From Bacillota bacterium (GTDB lineage Bacteria; Bacillota; Desulfotomaculia; Desulfotomaculales; Desulfallaceae): DNA of 33,577 nt. The DNA lies in contig JAEXOR010000015.1 of assembly GCA_023439185.1 (NCBI GenBank), forward strand, positions 1 to 33,577, in the 5' to 3' direction. Every line of letters begins with the position of its first letter. Position 1 is the stretch's first letter. Below are positions 15,679 to 23,883 of this stretch, in pieces. Below the pieces are notes generated by a model. The model saw only the letters and a list, made by a program, of their open reading frames with translations, was not told the origin of the DNA and ran no database searches. The translations under genes and the position numbers were made by a program.

Positions 15679-16626
15679 GTGCGCAGAATTTTTTTACTCA
15701 CCCTGATCCTGGCCTTGCTGCTGATCCTCGGCTTGCCCTATATCACCAACCGGGCAACCCAGCCGCCCGTACGGGAAGAGGGCGCCGTGGTGCGGCTTTA
15801 CAGGCACGATACCGGCGAGGTGGAAACAATCCCTCTGGACGACTATGTAACCGGCGTGGTGGCCGCTGAAATGCCGGCGGAATTCCCCGTTGAGGCGTTA
15901 AAAGCCCAGGCGGTGGTGGCCCGGACCTACATCGTCAAACGGATGCTGGCCGGCGGCGTCAGCAATAGCTGCCATCCCGGTGCCGACGCCTGCGACGACC
16001 CGGCCCATGCCCAGGCCTGGCTGCCGCGCAGTGCCCTGAAAGAGCGCTGGGGCACCCTCAAGTACTACCATTACTACTATAAAATCCGAATGGCGGTGGA
16101 CGATACCGCCGGAGAAATCGTCACCCATCAGGGCCAGCCCATCGACCCGGTTTTTCATTCCTCTTGCGGCGGCCATACCGAAAACTCCGAAGACGTATGG
16201 AAATTCGCGGTGTCCTACCTGCGAGGGGTGGACTGCCCGCACGACGAGCCGCCCGAGCCCGTGCGCAGCGTGACCGTGCCGCTGGACGGAGTTGAGAAGG
16301 CGCTGGGGGTCACCTTTAGCGCCACCGCCGCTTCCGGAGGAGGGGACCTGTTCCGGATACTGGAAACCACCGCCTCCGGCAGGCCTAAAACAGTGCTGGC
16401 GGGTGAGAACCGCGTTTCCACCGTCGATATGCGTCAAAAGCTGGGCTTGCGTTCCACCAATTTTACCTGGCGCCTGAACAAGGGACAGGTTACCTTCATT
16501 ACCACCGGCTACGGCCACGGCGTTGGCATGTGCCAGTACGGCGCCGCCGGTCTGGCGGACCACGGTAAAAACTATGCGGAAATTATCAAGCATTATTACT
16601 CCGGAGTGACAATTAGCAAATTATAG
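15679..16626 (+). CDS. spoIID: Stage II sporulation protein D (lytic transglycosylase)
   Basis: A 315-residue membrane-anchored peptidoglycan hydrolase of the engulfment machinery. One N-terminal transmembrane segment (about 4-20) precedes the SpoIID domain. The probable catalytic glutamate is E64 in VVAAEMPAEFPVEALKAQAV. Later motifs SSCGGHTE and GYGHGVGMCQYGAAGLA are family hallmarks. The GTG at 15679 is preferred because GGAAGGTGG lies 7 bases upstream; a TTG at 15655 would add eight residues. It works with SpoIIM and SpoIIP in the mother cell. Its position after murA is conserved, although an IS and a CAO gene now lie between them. Confidence 0.94.
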   Translation: MRRIFLLTLILALLLILGLPYITNRATQPPVREEGAVVRLYRHDTGEVETIPLDDYVTGVVAAEMPAEFPVEALKAQAVVARTYIVKRMLAGGVSNSCHPGADACDDPAHAQAWLPRSALKERWGTLKYYHYYYKIRMAVDDTAGEIVTHQGQPIDPVFHSSCGGHTENSEDVWKFAVSYLRGVDCPHDEPPEPVRSVTVPLDGVEKALGVTFSATAASGGGDLFRILETTASGRPKTVLAGENRVSTVDMRQKLGLRSTNFTWRLNKGQVTFITTGYGHGVGMCQYGAAGLADHGKNYAEIIKHYYSGVTISKL

Positions 16627-16724
16627 CATAGTAAAAAACATCTCCAAAGGTAAAAATAAAACAGGCGCGCACGAACAGGCGTCCGTAGACACAGAGGTGT
16701 TCAAAAAACGGAGGTGGTTTTTGC

Positions 16725-16862
16725 ATGTGGCCCTTTGAAAACAGGCTAAAAGACCAGGACGCGGTGGAAAGGTACCGCCGCTGGCTAAAACGCTGGCTGC
16801 TGGACGGCCGTAATGAACCGGCCCTCGACAAGCTTCCGCGCTTGAAAATGGTTGCTGATTAA
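16725..16862 (+). CDS. Small basic protein of unknown function in the spoIIID region
   Basis: A 45-codon frame, ATG to TAA, preceded by a strong GGAGGTGG eight bases upstream. The product is hydrophilic and aromatic-rich, begins MWPFENRLKD, has a basic amphipathic stretch RYRRWLKRWLL (17-27) and no membrane segment. I do not recognise the family. It lies 98 bases after spoIID and 91 before spoIIID, where many relatives carry spoIIQ. The ribosome site and codon use make it credible; a sporulation role is only suggested by position. Confidence 0.6.
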   Translation: MWPFENRLKDQDAVERYRRWLKRWLLDGRNEPALDKLPRLKMVAD

Positions 16863-16886
16863 TAAATATTTGCGAACAGTCTGAAA

Positions 16887-16914
16887 GCATTTCTCCCGTC
16901 CCCCCGCATATAAT
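16887..16914 (+). promoter_or_regulatory. Putative sigma-E promoter of spoIIID
   Basis: GCATTTC (16887-16893) fits 5 of 7 positions of the sigma-E -35 element. A 13-base spacer leads to CATATAAT (16907-16914), 7 of 8 matches to CATACAAT. The -10 is part of the palindrome CATATAA-TG-TTATATG (16907-16922). A SpoIIID-like box GCGAACAGTC (16872-16881) lies just upstream. B. subtilis spoIIID is sigma-E dependent and autoregulated. Confidence 0.5.
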
Positions 16915-16953
16915 GTTATATGTTTTTTGCTAAAAGCCCGGGGAGGTAAAGAG

Positions 16954-17202
16954 ATGCAGGAATATATCCAAAAGCGGGTGCTGGAAATCTGCGCCTACAT
17001 TTTAGAAACCCAGGCCACCGTCCGGCAGGCAGCCATATTGTTTGACGTCAGCAAAAGCACCGTGCACAAGGACATGACCGAAAGGCTGCCATCATTAAAC
17101 AAGGACCTTGCCAACCAGGTACGCAAGGTTCTGGAATATAATAAATCCGAAAGGCACCTGCGTGGGGGAGAAGCCACCAGAAAAAAATACCGCCAACAAT
17201 AA
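16954..17202 (+). CDS. spoIIID: Sporulation transcription factor SpoIIID
   Basis: An 82-residue DNA-binding protein that adjusts the sigma-E regulon in the mother cell, repressing and activating many genes. The helix-turn-helix lies at about 23-44 (TVRQAAILFDVSKSTVHKDMTE) and a basic C-terminal helix follows (65-82), as in the family. The ATG at 16954 is chosen because GGGGAGG stands at the right distance; an in-frame TTG at 16927 has no ribosome site. It precedes the mbl/mreB gene, an arrangement conserved across endospore formers. Confidence 0.95.
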   Translation: MQEYIQKRVLEICAYILETQATVRQAAILFDVSKSTVHKDMTERLPSLNKDLANQVRKVLEYNKSERHLRGGEATRKKYRQQ

Positions 17203-17304
17203 CAAAAAAAATAAAAAATATAAAGGAATTTGTCCAAATAGGTAGAAATAAATACCAAATTATTTTTACCAGTTAACAATTTGATTAAAAGGGGACAAGT
17301 TCTC

Positions 17305-18351
17305 ATGTTGAATACCGATATCGGCATCGACCTGGGCACCGCGAATATACTGGTGTATGTCAAAGGCAGGGGCATAGTGCTTAAAGAACCGTCGGTGGTG
17401 GCGCTGGACAGAACCTCGGGCAAGGTAATAGCGGTGGGCAGTGAAGCCAGGCGCATGCTGGGCCGCACTCCGGGCAACATAGTGGCTACGCGCCCCTTGA
17501 GGGACGGCGTGATTGCCGATTACGACGTCACCGAAAAAATGCTGCGCTACTTCATCTCCAAGGCCACCGGCAGGCGGCTGCTGTTCAGACCCCGGGTGAT
17601 GGTTTGTATCCCCTCGGGCGTTACGGGAGTGGAGGAAAGGGCCGTCAAACAAGCGGCCGTGCAGTCCGGCGCCAGCCAGGCTCATGTGATTGAAGAACCG
17701 ATGGCTGCGGCGCTGGGGGCGGGGCTGGACATATCCCAACCCGGCGGCATCATGGTGGTGGATATCGGCGGCGGGACCACGGATGTAGCCGTACTGTCTC
17801 TGGGGGGCATTGTGAATAGCCTTTCTCTGCGGGTGGGCGGCGACAAATTTGACGAGGCCATCATTAAATACGTGCGGCGGGAGTTCAGTCTGGCTATCGG
17901 CGAACGCACCGCGGAGGAAATTAAAATTGAGGTGGCAAACGCCTTTCCCAATGACAGCCTGCCGCTTTCCATGCGGGTGCGCGGCCGGGATCTGGTGAAT
18001 GGCCTGCCCAAGGAAATTACAATTAGCAGCGAAAACATCTATCACGCTATTAAAGAGAACCTGCAGTCGGTGGTGGGCGCGGTAAAAGAGGTGCTGGAGC
18101 AAACCCCTCCGGAGCTGGCCGCCGATATCGTGGACAAGGGTATCGTCCTTACCGGCGGCGGGTCCATGCTGCGGGGACTGGACAAGCTCCTGGCCGACGA
18201 AACCGGGCTCAACGCGTTTCTGGCCGAAGATCCCCTCTCCTGCGTGGCCATAGGCACCGGCCGGGCGCTAACCATGTTAAATGTCCTGAATGCGCAGCAC
18301 AAAAGGAGATTAATCAGAAAGGCCATCAAGCAAAAAATATATGCGGGATAA
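17305..18351 (+). CDS. mbl: MreB/Mbl-family actin-like cell-shape protein
   Basis: A 348-residue actin homologue that polymerises under the membrane and guides lateral cell-wall synthesis in rod-shaped cells. Nucleotide-binding motifs are visible: DIGIDLGTANILVYVKGRG near the N-terminus, VVDIGGGTTDVAVLSLGG in the middle and GIVLTGGGSMLRGLDKLL near the end. The ATG at 17305 gives the family-typical start; a TTG at 17281 lacks a ribosome site. Position directly after spoIIID matches mbl of Bacillus, but the sequence alone does not separate Mbl from MreB. A SpoIIID-like core GGACAAG overlaps the ribosome site at 17293-17299. Confidence 0.93.
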   Translation: MLNTDIGIDLGTANILVYVKGRGIVLKEPSVVALDRTSGKVIAVGSEARRMLGRTPGNIVATRPLRDGVIADYDVTEKMLRYFISKATGRRLLFRPRVMVCIPSGVTGVEERAVKQAAVQSGASQAHVIEEPMAAALGAGLDISQPGGIMVVDIGGGTTDVAVLSLGGIVNSLSLRVGGDKFDEAIIKYVRREFSLAIGERTAEEIKIEVANAFPNDSLPLSMRVRGRDLVNGLPKEITISSENIYHAIKENLQSVVGAVKEVLEQTPPELAADIVDKGIVLTGGGSMLRGLDKLLADETGLNAFLAEDPLSCVAIGTGRALTMLNVLNAQHKRRLIRKAIKQKIYAG

Positions 18352-18446
18352 GCCAAATTTTTGCTATGCCGATAAAGAAGACAGGCTTCGAAGCTGCTGA
18401 CATTTAACCTTCTCAGTGGCCGACAAGCCCTTTTTTGTTCCTGTGC

Positions 18447-18500
18447 AAGGTCGCCCCTTGCCGGCGCCCGCAGGAGGGAACAAAACTGCGGGCGTCGGCG
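18447..18500. repeat. GC-rich repeat with competing hairpins
   Basis: The segment AAGGTCGCCCCTTGCCGGCGCCCGC (18447-18471) belongs to the GGGGCGCCCCTTGCGGGCGCCC family. It also pairs 18459-18472 with 18487-18500 (12 of 14 positions). It fills most of the 225-base gap between mbl and the protease gene. No clear terminator for mbl was found. Confidence 0.6.
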
Positions 18501-18576
18501 TCCATATATAAATTATGCAGTAATTGGCTTAATCAAATGATTATTACCAAAAGGAAAAAAACTTTTTCTGTCGAAA

Positions 18577-21500
18577 ATGTTAGAAAACTCCTTAACAGCG
18601 ATAAAAGAAAGCGCGACGGGGAGGTTTTCTTTTGCGTGCCGAAGGACCAGGGAGGGGATAGGTACGTTTAATTTAAGACGCATAGGAATATTATGCTTAA
18701 TCCTCGCTGCCATTGCCGCCATCGGCGGTTTACATAACAGCAACAGCAACCAGCCGGTTGTTCAGGATGAAAACCCGGGTTTATATCTCGTTGAACTGGA
18801 AAAAGACCTCGACGGCAGTGAAGTGCCCCGGCTCAGGCAAACCGTTGAATGGGCGGGGGATCTCCATAACTCGGTATTGCCCGTGCGGGTTACAGCGAGC
18901 CAACTTGAAGCGCTGGAGCAGTTTGCCTTTGTAAAAAATGTTTCCCCTTACCCCGAAGAACGGAAATTATCCGGGGAACTGCGCACGCCGGCCGGCGAGA
19001 CTGCAACCGGTGACGCCGGGGACACAGGCGGCGCGGGAGCCGGGGGACAGACCGGGATGCTGGAAGTCGTACTTACCCTGGCAGCCGAAAGTGATCAGCC
19101 AAACATCGTGCGGCTGGTGGAAAACCTGGGCGGCGCCGTTACGTCCGGCGACGGGGAACCGGGGCGTTACCTGCGGGTGGAAATCCCCCGGTCAGCCCTG
19201 GAACAACTAAAGGCTTCGGCATCTGTTTTATATATTGAGCAATACGACCGGCCCGAGCTGCTCAATGACCGGGCCGGAGACATAGTGGCCGCCAGCCCGT
19301 TGGCCGTTAAAAACTTTATTATGGATAGAGCGTTAAACGGCAGCGGCCAGATTATCGGCCTGGCCGACAGCGGACTGGACACCGGTTCCATGAGCAACCT
19401 GCACCCGGACCTGGAAAACCCGGCCGGCGGCAAGCCCAAGGTGCTGATGCTCCAATCCTGGGCCGGTGTTGAAACCCCGGCGGACACTGCGGGCCACGGC
19501 ACCCATATGGCCGGGACCCTGGCGGGCAGCGGAAAAGCCTCCGGCGGCAAGTACGCCGGTCTGGCCCCGGAAGCCAGCCTTTACTTTCAGGGTATTGTGG
19601 ATGAAGAAGACAACCTGGCCCCGCCCCTGGATCTCCGGACGCTCTTTCAGCCTGCCTATGAAGCCGGCGTACGGGTGCATGTAAACGGCTGGGGCAGGAA
19701 AAAGAATACGTATAACAGCCCGGCGGCCCAAATAGATAATTTTATTTTTAACCATCCGGACTTTTTGGCGGTTTTCGCGGCGGGAAACTCCGGCACCCAG
19801 GCGGGCGGCCTCACCACCGAGGCCAACAGTAAAAACGCCCTTACCGTGGGGGCTTCCCTGAGCCCGCGTCCCGTATTCGACAATGTAACCGGTGGTACCG
19901 CCTCGGTGGCGAGCTTTTCCAGCCGGGGTCCGGCGGAGGACGGGCGCATCAAGCCCGAGCTGGTGGCCCCGGGCACCAACATAATTTCCACCGCTTCCCG
20001 GGTGGTGGAAGGCGACCTGCCCGGCAGGCCGGAGTACACCAGAATGCAGGGGACAAGCATGGCTTCGGCGGTAACCGGCGGCGCCGCGGCCCTGCTGCGG
20101 CAATACTTCCAGGAAAAACCCGGTATGCGGGAGCCCTCGGCGGCCCTCCTTAAAGCGGCGTTAATTAACGGCGCGCAGCGTCTGGAAGGATCGTCCGGGG
20201 CGGCGGGCTTCGGCCTGCTGGATATCGGCAGTACGGTTATGGCCCTGGAAAACCGGCTTTTCGAAGTGGAGGACAACGCAACCGGCGTGTCCGACGGGGA
20301 CAGCATAACTTATGAAAAGGCAGTTACCCACGGCGGCGCGCCCTTTAAAGCTACCCTGGCCTGGACCGACCCGGCCGCCGTTCCGGGTTTCCCCCTGACC
20401 CTGGTTAACGATCTGGACCTGGAGGTAATTGATCCGGACGGTAAAAAGTACTATGGGAACGATTTCGATGGTCAGGAACTGCGGGACGGCCGTAATAACG
20501 TGGAGCAGGTATATATTCCCGACCCCCGGCCGGGAATATATAAAATCATTGTGCGGGGCAAATCCATCATGAAGGACACTTCGCGCAGCCAGGGCATCAC
20601 CCAGGATTACGCCCTGGTATTCGGCCGTTTGCCCGTCAGGGCGGTAGCCGGCGAAGTTACCGGAGAAGGTGTTCTTTTGGCTGGAGGAAACACTCTGGCC
20701 CGGCCCGAAAGCTTGTCTGTCCTGGTTAATGACGAATTACAGTCCGGTGAAAGCGTTCCCCTCGCCGGCGCGGATCTGTATCTGACCGGTTCTCCCGACG
20801 ACCCGGGGCAGGTATACGCGGTAGCCCGCACTGAACGGGTGGACGGCATTAAAACGCTGACCATAAACAACCAGACGGTCCTGGTCCGGGTGAACCCCGA
20901 ATACCGGGAAGGCGGGCGCGCCGTCGACAGCGGGGCAAAGGACGCTTTAACCCTCAACGGACGCCTGCTGGACGAAGGGCAGACAATTCCGCCGGGCGTC
21001 AGCTTATACAGCTATGTGAACCCGCGCTCGCAAACGATATGGAAAGCGGAAATAAGCAGCCGCGAGGAAAGCGGGATCTATGCCTCCTATGACCCGGCAA
21101 GCAGGCAAATCAAGCTGTTGGACCACGAAGAACCTTACACCCTGGCTGAACAGGCCTCGGTTTCCTTTACCGATATCATCGTGGACGGCGACCCCGCCGA
21201 ACTGCCCTTCGGCGCTTCCGCTTCCGCCGGCCTGGACAACCTGCTGCCGGGTATGCCGCTTAATATTGCCCTGGGCACCGACGACAAGGTATACAACCTG
21301 TCGGTGAAGCGATACATGGCCACGGGCAGGGTGACCGGACTGGAGCCCGGGAAAGGTACCCTGGCACTGTCGTCCGGTTCCGGGTACCATGTCGTAAGCG
21401 GGATTAAAATTACCCGGGACGGGGCGCCCGCCGGATTGGAGGATATCAGAGAAGGCGACCTGGCCATGCTGGACCTGATTCCCGGTTCCGGCCAGGTGCT

Positions 21501-22803
21501 GGGCCTGACCGCTTATTCGGACGTAATGCACGGCCGGGTAATTTACACCGAAAATGACACCCTGTACTTGATGGGAAGTAGCAATGGGTTTGATATGTTC
21601 AGGTTCCATCCGGAAGTCCGGGTGTTCAGGTGGGGAATGCCCTCCGGCACCGCCATTTTAAACCCCGGACAGTGGGTGCGGGTTGCCAGGGAGCCGGTTT
21701 CCGGACAAATCCTGCGGGTGGACGTCGCCGAGTATGCCGGCAGGGCGCAGGCTGTTTTCGATTCCTTTTACCCGGCGACAAACCTGTTTAAAACAGCGGA
21801 CGATGATTTATTCCGACTTAGTTCGATTTCAAAGATCACCAAAAACGGCATCCCGGTGCGGGCCGGCGACCTGCTGTCCGGTGAACCGGTCAGCGTCACC
21901 GCGCTGTATGGCCCGGATGGCGGCAAAATCGCAGTCACCCTGGAGGCCCAAACTCTTCCGGAGGCGGAGACCCCCGGGTTAAGAGTGCAATCCACCATCC
22001 CTTTCGAGAGCTTTTCCATGGTCACCGGCAGCACCACGGCCTCCCGTCTTTACGCCTGGTACCCGGACGGAAGCAGTGAAGAAATAACTGTCACGGCAGG
22101 GGATTTTTATTACCCGGTGCAGGCGGATAAAGTCGGAGAGATCCGGTTGACGGCCGTGGACGGCACTACCGGCGGGGTTGCCTCAGTGAAGCTGAACCTG
22201 CCCAGGCAGGAAAAAAGCTTCTCCGACATCGGGAACCACTGGGCGGGAACCGACGTTCGCCAGTTGGTGTCCCGGGGCATGTTAAGCGGGTACCCGGACG
22301 GCAATTTCGGGCCGGACAAGGCCATCACCCGGCTGGAATTTACCGTTATGCTGGCCCGCCTGCTGGGGACCGGCGGTTCCACAGCGGAATTGCCCTACAA
22401 AGACGCGGACAAAATCCCGGACTGGGCGAAAAAATCCGTGGCCCTGGCCTGTCTCCGGGGTCTGGTGCAGGGGTACGAAGACGACACCTTTCGCCCGCAG
22501 ACCTTTATAACCAGGGAAGAAGCAGCTTCCCTTCTGGTACGGGCTTACGACATTTTACAGGGCCTTCCGGATCTGTCCGGTGAAAGCCCGTCCTACGCCG
22601 ACGGGGGAGCCATTGCAGAGTGGGCCCGGAATGCGGTGCGGCAGGCCCGTCAATTGGGGCTGTTCACAGGCCGGGAAGAAAACCGTTTCGCACCCAAAGC
22701 AAACATCACCCGGGCCGAAACCGCCGCCGCACTGAACCGTTTTCTTTACGCATTAACAGAGGACAGGACAGTCGAAAGTCCAAAGTCAAAAGTCGAAAGT
22801 TAA
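18577..22803 (+). CDS. Giant SLH-anchored subtilisin-like serine protease
   Basis: A 1408-residue S8 peptidase. The hydrophobic export segment is at 36-51, a prodomain-like region at 65-235, and the subtilase domain follows with catalytic D264 (ADSGLD), H307 (GHGTHMAG), S494 (GTSMA) and oxyanion N404 (AAGNSG). Next come a beta-sandwich like that of Kp-43 proteases (LTLVNDLDLEV), several repeats of about 70 residues similar to those in the SLH protein at 31096, and three SLH domains starting near 1214, 1272 and 1338. It is probably held to secondary wall polymer and acts outside the cell. The ATG at 18577 has no ribosome site, whereas GGAGGGG (18651-18657) is ideally placed before an in-frame ACG at 18664. 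The last residues (VESPKSKVES) are encoded by an intruding AAAGTC repeat. Confidence 0.9.
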   Translation: MLENSLTAIKESATGRFSFACRRTREGIGTFNLRRIGILCLILAAIAAIGGLHNSNSNQPVVQDENPGLYLVELEKDLDGSEVPRLRQTVEWAGDLHNSVLPVRVTASQLEALEQFAFVKNVSPYPEERKLSGELRTPAGETATGDAGDTGGAGAGGQTGMLEVVLTLAAESDQPNIVRLVENLGGAVTSGDGEPGRYLRVEIPRSALEQLKASASVLYIEQYDRPELLNDRAGDIVAASPLAVKNFIMDRALNGSGQIIGLADSGLDTGSMSNLHPDLENPAGGKPKVLMLQSWAGVETPADTAGHGTHMAGTLAGSGKASGGKYAGLAPEASLYFQGIVDEEDNLAPPLDLRTLFQPAYEAGVRVHVNGWGRKKNTYNSPAAQIDNFIFNHPDFLAVFAAGNSGTQAGGLTTEANSKNALTVGASLSPRPVFDNVTGGTASVASFSSRGPAEDGRIKPELVAPGTNIISTASRVVEGDLPGRPEYTRMQGTSMASAVTGGAAALLRQYFQEKPGMREPSAALLKAALINGAQRLEGSSGAAGFGLLDIGSTVMALENRLFEVEDNATGVSDGDSITYEKAVTHGGAPFKATLAWTDPAAVPGFPLTLVNDLDLEVIDPDGKKYYGNDFDGQELRDGRNNVEQVYIPDPRPGIYKIIVRGKSIMKDTSRSQGITQDYALVFGRLPVRAVAGEVTGEGVLLAGGNTLARPESLSVLVNDELQSGESVPLAGADLYLTGSPDDPGQVYAVARTERVDGIKTLTINNQTVLVRVNPEYREGGRAVDSGAKDALTLNGRLLDEGQTIPPGVSLYSYVNPRSQTIWKAEISSREESGIYASYDPASRQIKLLDHEEPYTLAEQASVSFTDIIVDGDPAELPFGASASAGLDNLLPGMPLNIALGTDDKVYNLSVKRYMATGRVTGLEPGKGTLALSSGSGYHVVSGIKITRDGAPAGLEDIREGDLAMLDLIPGSGQVLGLTAYSDVMHGRVIYTENDTLYLMGSSNGFDMFRFHPEVRVFRWGMPSGTAILNPGQWVRVAREPVSGQILRVDVAEYAGRAQAVFDSFYPATNLFKTADDDLFRLSSISKITKNGIPVRAGDLLSGEPVSVTALYGPDGGKIAVTLEAQTLPEAETPGLRVQSTIPFESFSMVTGSTTASRLYAWYPDGSSEEITVTAGDFYYPVQADKVGEIRLTAVDGTTGGVASVKLNLPRQEKSFSDIGNHWAGTDVRQLVSRGMLSGYPDGNFGPDKAITRLEFTVMLARLLGTGGSTAELPYKDADKIPDWAKKSVALACLRGLVQGYEDDTFRPQTFITREEAASLLVRAYDILQGLPDLSGESPSYADGGAIAEWARNAVRQARQLGLFTGREENRFAPKANITRAETAAALNRFLYALTEDRTVESPKSKVES

Positions 22804-22860
22804 AATAAAAAGGTCAAAAGCCTTTTAGACTTTTGACCTTCGACTTTAGACTTTCGACTG
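22769..22860. repeat. AAAGTC-repeat palindrome at the convergent gene ends
   Basis: The outer arms CAGTCGAAAGTC... (22769-22787) and its complement (22842-22860, one mismatch) enclose the terminator stem at 22810-22840. The motif GTCGAAAGTC recurs at 24590-24604. The left arm lies inside the protease reading frame. Confidence 0.75.
22802..22840 (-). terminator. Terminator of the sigma/anti-sigma operon
   Basis: Perfect 11-bp stem (22810-22820 with 22830-22840). Read on the reverse strand it is followed by a T-rich run (complement of 22802-22810). It lies 24 bases past the anti-sigma stop and may also stop the convergent protease transcript. Confidence 0.75.
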
Positions 22861-22863
22861 TAT

Positions 22864-23883
22864 TTAATTCTCCAGCAGTAAAATAATTGTTTTCTTCTTG
22901 GATTCCTGGTCCCAGGTTTTTAACTGCGACATAATGCCGGTTATTTTAACTTGCAGTTGCTGCCTCTCCGTTGTGTCGCTGCTTGCCTCAAACTGACTTT
23001 TCAGTGACCACACCTGTTCCACATTCTTATTATACTCGTCGGCAATGCTGGTTTTCGAGCTTTCCGTGGTAACCACCTGCCCCAGGCCGGACAGATTTCC
23101 CAGCAGCGTCTCGAACCGGCTGTTATCAACCACAATTTTCAGGCTATCCTGGCTTCCGGTTTTAATATTCTCGGAAGCAATAACCTCGTACCCCGCCCCG
23201 GCCCCATTGATATACTCCAGCGTCCGGGCGTGCACCTCGTTAAAATCATCCACCTTCATCCGTACCAGCGTGCGTTCAACAACCCGGTCCCTGCCGGTGT
23301 TCATCAGCTCTGCTTCGCCGATATCAATTGCCTCGTCGGTGTTGTTGTCTTTTATAACCGGATCCGCCGGTTTGGGCTCATTATTTTCACTTGGCTGTGC
23401 ACCGGCCTTAGCCGGGTCGTCTTCGCCGGGCTGTGCAACCGGATTATTTGGCTGCACGCCGGGTTCTGTCGCGGTGTTGTTGCCTGGGATCGTAGTAATA
23501 ATACGGCTTGGCGGATCAAGATCCGCCACCAAACGCGGTGTTGCATTTACACCCCATTGGAAATAACCTGTGACCGCCCCTGCGGACACCAGCAAAAGCG
23601 TTGCCGCGGCAGCCATGCCGCGCCTCCACCGGATGGCAATCCCCTGCCAACCGCTATTTTGCCGTTCCGGCAGATTGGCCAGCACCGCCTTGGCGAACCC
23701 CCCCGGTGCTTTAAGAACACCGGAATCTTCCCTCAGCACGGCTCCGGCGGCTTGCCAAAAGGCCGCCTCTTCCCGGCAGGACTCACAGTGAAAGAGATGA
23801 TCTTCAATTGTTTTGGCCCCGGCGGCTTCAATTTCGCTGTCCAGCCAGTCCGGTATCAGGTTTTTTACCTGTTTGCAATTCAT
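22864..23883 (-). CDS. Membrane-anchored zinc-finger anti-sigma factor with DUF4349-like domain
   Basis: A 339-residue protein. The N-terminal ZAS domain has C3 and the H29-x3-C33-x2-C36 motif that holds the sigma factor. One transmembrane helix lies at about 88-107. An extracytoplasmic linker rich in N, P, E and A (115-190) leads to a DUF4349-like region with a predicted coiled coil (about 200-339). This layout lets an outside signal release the sigma factor inside, presumably by regulated proteolysis. The ATG overlaps the sigma stop as ATGA, behind GGAGGTGA, so the pair is translationally coupled. The signal sensed is unknown. Confidence 0.88.
   Translation of the reverse strand: MNCKQVKNLIPDWLDSEIEAAGAKTIEDHLFHCESCREEAAFWQAAGAVLREDSGVLKAPGGFAKAVLANLPERQNSGWQGIAIRWRRGMAAAATLLLVSAGAVTGYFQWGVNATPRLVADLDPPSRIITTIPGNNTATEPGVQPNNPVAQPGEDDPAKAGAQPSENNEPKPADPVIKDNNTDEAIDIGEAELMNTGRDRVVERTLVRMKVDDFNEVHARTLEYINGAGAGYEVIASENIKTGSQDSLKIVVDNSRFETLLGNLSGLGQVVTTESSKTSIADEYNKNVEQVWSLKSQFEASSDTTERQQLQVKITGIMSQLKTWDQESKKKTIILLLEN

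Noticed and set aside
18435..18671. 78-codon frame between mbl and the protease
   Set aside because: It overlaps a GC-rich repeat and the protease leader, and has no ribosome site or domain.
22750..22860. CRISPR array from the repeated AAAGTC units
   Set aside because: The units are about 7-12 bases, irregular and part of a palindrome; there are no spacers and no cas genes.
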